Assembly: GCA_903893935.1 (NCBI GenBank)
Contig: CAITOD010000421.1
Location: 1-6,563 of the forward strand
Direction of reading: 5' to 3'
DNA length: 6,563 bases
DNA from: an uncultured Sphingomonadales bacterium
GTDB taxonomy: Bacteria > Pseudomonadota > Alphaproteobacteria > Sphingomonadales > Sphingomonadaceae
Position 1 is the stretch's first letter. Every line of letters starts with the position of its first letter. Below, piece by piece: positions 5,122 to 6,563 of this stretch. The position numbers and the translations under genes were made by a program. The notes beneath the pieces are model-generated. The model searched no databases and was not told the origin of the DNA. It saw only the letters and a program-made list of their open reading frames with translations.

Positions 5122-6563
5122 TCAGAGCTCGAGCTGGCTGCCGAGTTCGATCACGCGGTTGGTCGGCAGGCGGAAGAACTGCATCGCGCTTTCGGCATTG
5201 CGGATCATCCAGGCGAACAGTTTTTCGCGCCACACCGCCATGCCCGGGTGCTTGGCCGCGATCAGCGTCTGCCGCGCAAGGAAATAGCTGGTGTCCATCG
5301 GCTTGAACGGCCCGCCCGCGCGCGTTTCGGCGGCGAGTTCGGCGGGCACATTGGCTTCGTCCATAAAACCGATGTGGATCACCATGCGGTAGAACCCGTG
5401 GCCCACGCTGTCGACCGCGCGCCGCGCCGCATCGGGCACATGCGGTACGCCTTCGGTCACCACGGTCAGGATCACCACGCGTTCGTGCAGAATATGGTTG
5501 TGCTTCAGATTGTGAAGCAGTGCGGGCGGAATGCCTTCGGCGGTCGAGGCGAGGAACACCGCGGTGCCCGGCACGCGGCGCACTTTGTCGCACACCGAAT
5601 TGAGGAACAAGTCGAACGGCATCGAGTCTTCGGCCAGCCGCTCGCGCAGGATGCGCCGTCCGCTCGCCCAGGTGGTCAGCACCACGAACACCACGGCCGC
5701 GACCAGCAGCGGAAACCAGCCGCCATCGGGGATCTTGGTCAGGTTCGAGGCGAAATAGGCGCCATCGACCATGAGGAACGCCCCGGTCATCAGCGCAGCG
5801 GGCAGCGGATGCCATCTCCACACCGCAAACGTCAGGATGCCCAGCATGCAGGCGGTGATGAACATCGTGCCGGTGACTGCAATGCCATACGCCGAAGCGA
5901 GATTGCTCGATGATTTGAACCCGAGCACCAGCAGCAGCACCATGACCAGCAGCAGCCAGTTGACCAGCGGCACATAGATCTGCCCGGCGGCTTTCGCGCT
6001 CGTGTGCATGATGCGGATGCGCGGCAGAAAGCCCAGCTGGATCGCCTGTTGCGACACCGAATAGGCGCCCGAGATCACCGCCTGGCTGGCGATGATCGTG
6101 GCGAGCGTGGCGAGGATCACCAGCGGCAGCCGGCCCCATTCGGGCGCCATCAGAAAGAACGGGTTTTCGACCAGCTTGGGATTGCGCAACAGCATCGCCG
6201 ACTGGCCGAGGTAATTGAGCAGCAGGCACGGAAACGCCATCCAGATCCACGCGATCATGATCGCCTTGCGCCCGAAATGCCCCATGTCGGCATAGAGCGC
6301 TTCGGCCCCGGTTACCGCCAGCACCACCGAGCCGAGCGCCAGAAACGCCAGCGCCGGATCGAGCATGAAAAAGCGCACGCCATAGAGCGGGTTGATCGCC
6401 CACAGGATTTCGGGCGCCTGGATAATGCCGCCAATACCCAGCACTGCGATCACCGCGAAATAGACCAGCATGACCGGTCCGAACAGGCTGCCCACCGCCG
6501 CCGTGCCGCGCGACTGGATCGCAAACAGCCCGATCAGGATGGCGATCGAAATCGGCAGCACCA
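5122..6563 (-). CDS. kup: Kup-type low-affinity potassium uptake transporter (N-terminus outside the window)
   Basis: The visible 480 codons are the C-terminal three quarters of a Kup/HAK/KT transporter, usually 620-650 residues; about 150-170 N-terminal residues, including the GDIGTSPLY-type motif, lie beyond the window. Kup imports K+, probably with protons, across the inner membrane. Recognisable blocks, numbered from the GTG at 6561: AVTGAEALYADMGHFGRKAI (82-101), SQAVISGAYSVSQQAIQLGF (159-178), SSSNLASAYGIAVTGTM (217-233) and IPDGGWFPLLVAAV (277-290). About nine hydrophobic segments precede residue 300, then a soluble C-terminal domain of about 180 residues ends in RLPTNRVIELGSQLEL. That GTG lies inside conserved transmembrane sequence and is not the start. 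The frame is open to the window edge. The stop is 3 nt from the downstream CoA-transferase start. Whether this is Kup or a numbered paralogue (for example Kup2) cannot be decided. Confidence 0.95.
   Translation of the reverse strand, partial: VLPISIAILIGLFAIQSRGTAAVGSLFGPVMLVYFAVIAVLGIGGIIQAPEILWAINPLYGVRFFMLDPALAFLALGSVVLAVTGAEALYADMGHFGRKAIMIAWIWMAFPCLLLNYLGQSAMLLRNPKLVENPFFLMAPEWGRLPLVILATLATIIASQAVISGAYSVSQQAIQLGFLPRIRIMHTSAKAAGQIYVPLVNWLLLVMVLLLVLGFKSSSNLASAYGIAVTGTMFITACMLGILTFAVWRWHPLPAALMTGAFLMVDGAYFASNLTKIPDGGWFPLLVAAVVFVVLTTWASGRRILRERLAEDSMPFDLFLNSVCDKVRRVPGTAVFLASTAEGIPPALLHNLKHNHILHERVVILTVVTEGVPHVPDAARRAVDSVGHGFYRMVIHIGFMDEANVPAELAAETRAGGPFKPMDTSYFLARQTLIAAKHPGMAVWREKLFAWMIRNAESAMQFFRLPTNRVIELGSQLEL

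Noticed and set aside
3496..5913. Plus-strand open frame of 805 codons
   Set aside because: It runs out of frame through modC and then antisense to the CoA-transferase and kup. Its translation is rich in Arg, His and Gly with no recognisable domain. Long antisense frames are expected opposite GC-rich genes where stop codons are rare.
4859..6403. 514-codon minus-strand frame overlapping kup and the CoA-transferase
   Set aside because: It is a shifted frame of two well-identified genes. Its translation is Arg/Ala-rich and without domains.
6559..6561. GTG as the start of kup
   Set aside because: Conserved Kup sequence is already in progress, about 150-170 residues of the family are missing, and the frame stays open to the window edge.

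Overview
The window is GC-rich, tightly packed bacterial chromosome. Gene content (molybdate ABC operon, Kup-type potassium transporter, CaiB/BaiF CoA-transferase, DsbC/DsbG-like thiol oxidoreductase, uvrA tail) and strong preference for G/C-ending codons suggest an alphaproteobacterium, possibly a sphingomonad. That assignment is inferred from gene style and order, not from a marker gene. The 6.5 kb opens inside one gene and closes inside another, so it reads like an excerpt or a short assembled contig.

Layout. Positions 1-756 (+) form one open frame made of two unrelated proteins: the C-terminal region of a flagellar hook protein (FlgE) up to about 390, then the last ~121 codons of the excision-repair ATPase UvrA. 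Codon use changes at the join, so this is either an assembly/amplification chimera or a real illegitimate recombination. On the minus strand follow a small exported peptidoglycan-binding-like protein (751-1134) and, overlapping its start, a DsbC/DsbG-like periplasmic thioredoxin-fold protein (1079-1825). A 120-bp divergent intergenic region (1826-1945) holds a plausible promoter for modA. modA, modB and modC (1946-4042, +) form a translationally coupled molybdate importer operon: binding protein, permease and a short ATPase lacking the usual C-terminal TOBE domain. The minus strand then carries a CaiB/BaiF-family CoA-transferase (4012-5118) and, 3 nt upstream of it, the 3' three quarters of kup (5122 to the window end).

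How the genes relate. ModA captures molybdate in the periplasm, ModB is the membrane channel and ModC powers it, supplying molybdenum-cofactor enzymes. The Dsb-like protein and the peptidoglycan-binding-like protein are both predicted to be exported and probably share a transcript. kup and the CoA-transferase are co-oriented and nearly abutting, so probably co-transcribed although no functional link is obvious. Gene ends are extremely compact: uvrA and the peptidoglycan-binding gene share their stop-codon region, and modC and the CoA-transferase overlap by 31 nt at their 3' ends.

I see no mobile element, CRISPR array, tRNA or rRNA, and no clear new multi-gene system. The strongest anomaly is the FlgE-UvrA fusion at about position 390. 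Secondary points are the TOBE-less ModC, the Dsb protein without a dimerisation domain, and a possibly leaderless modA.
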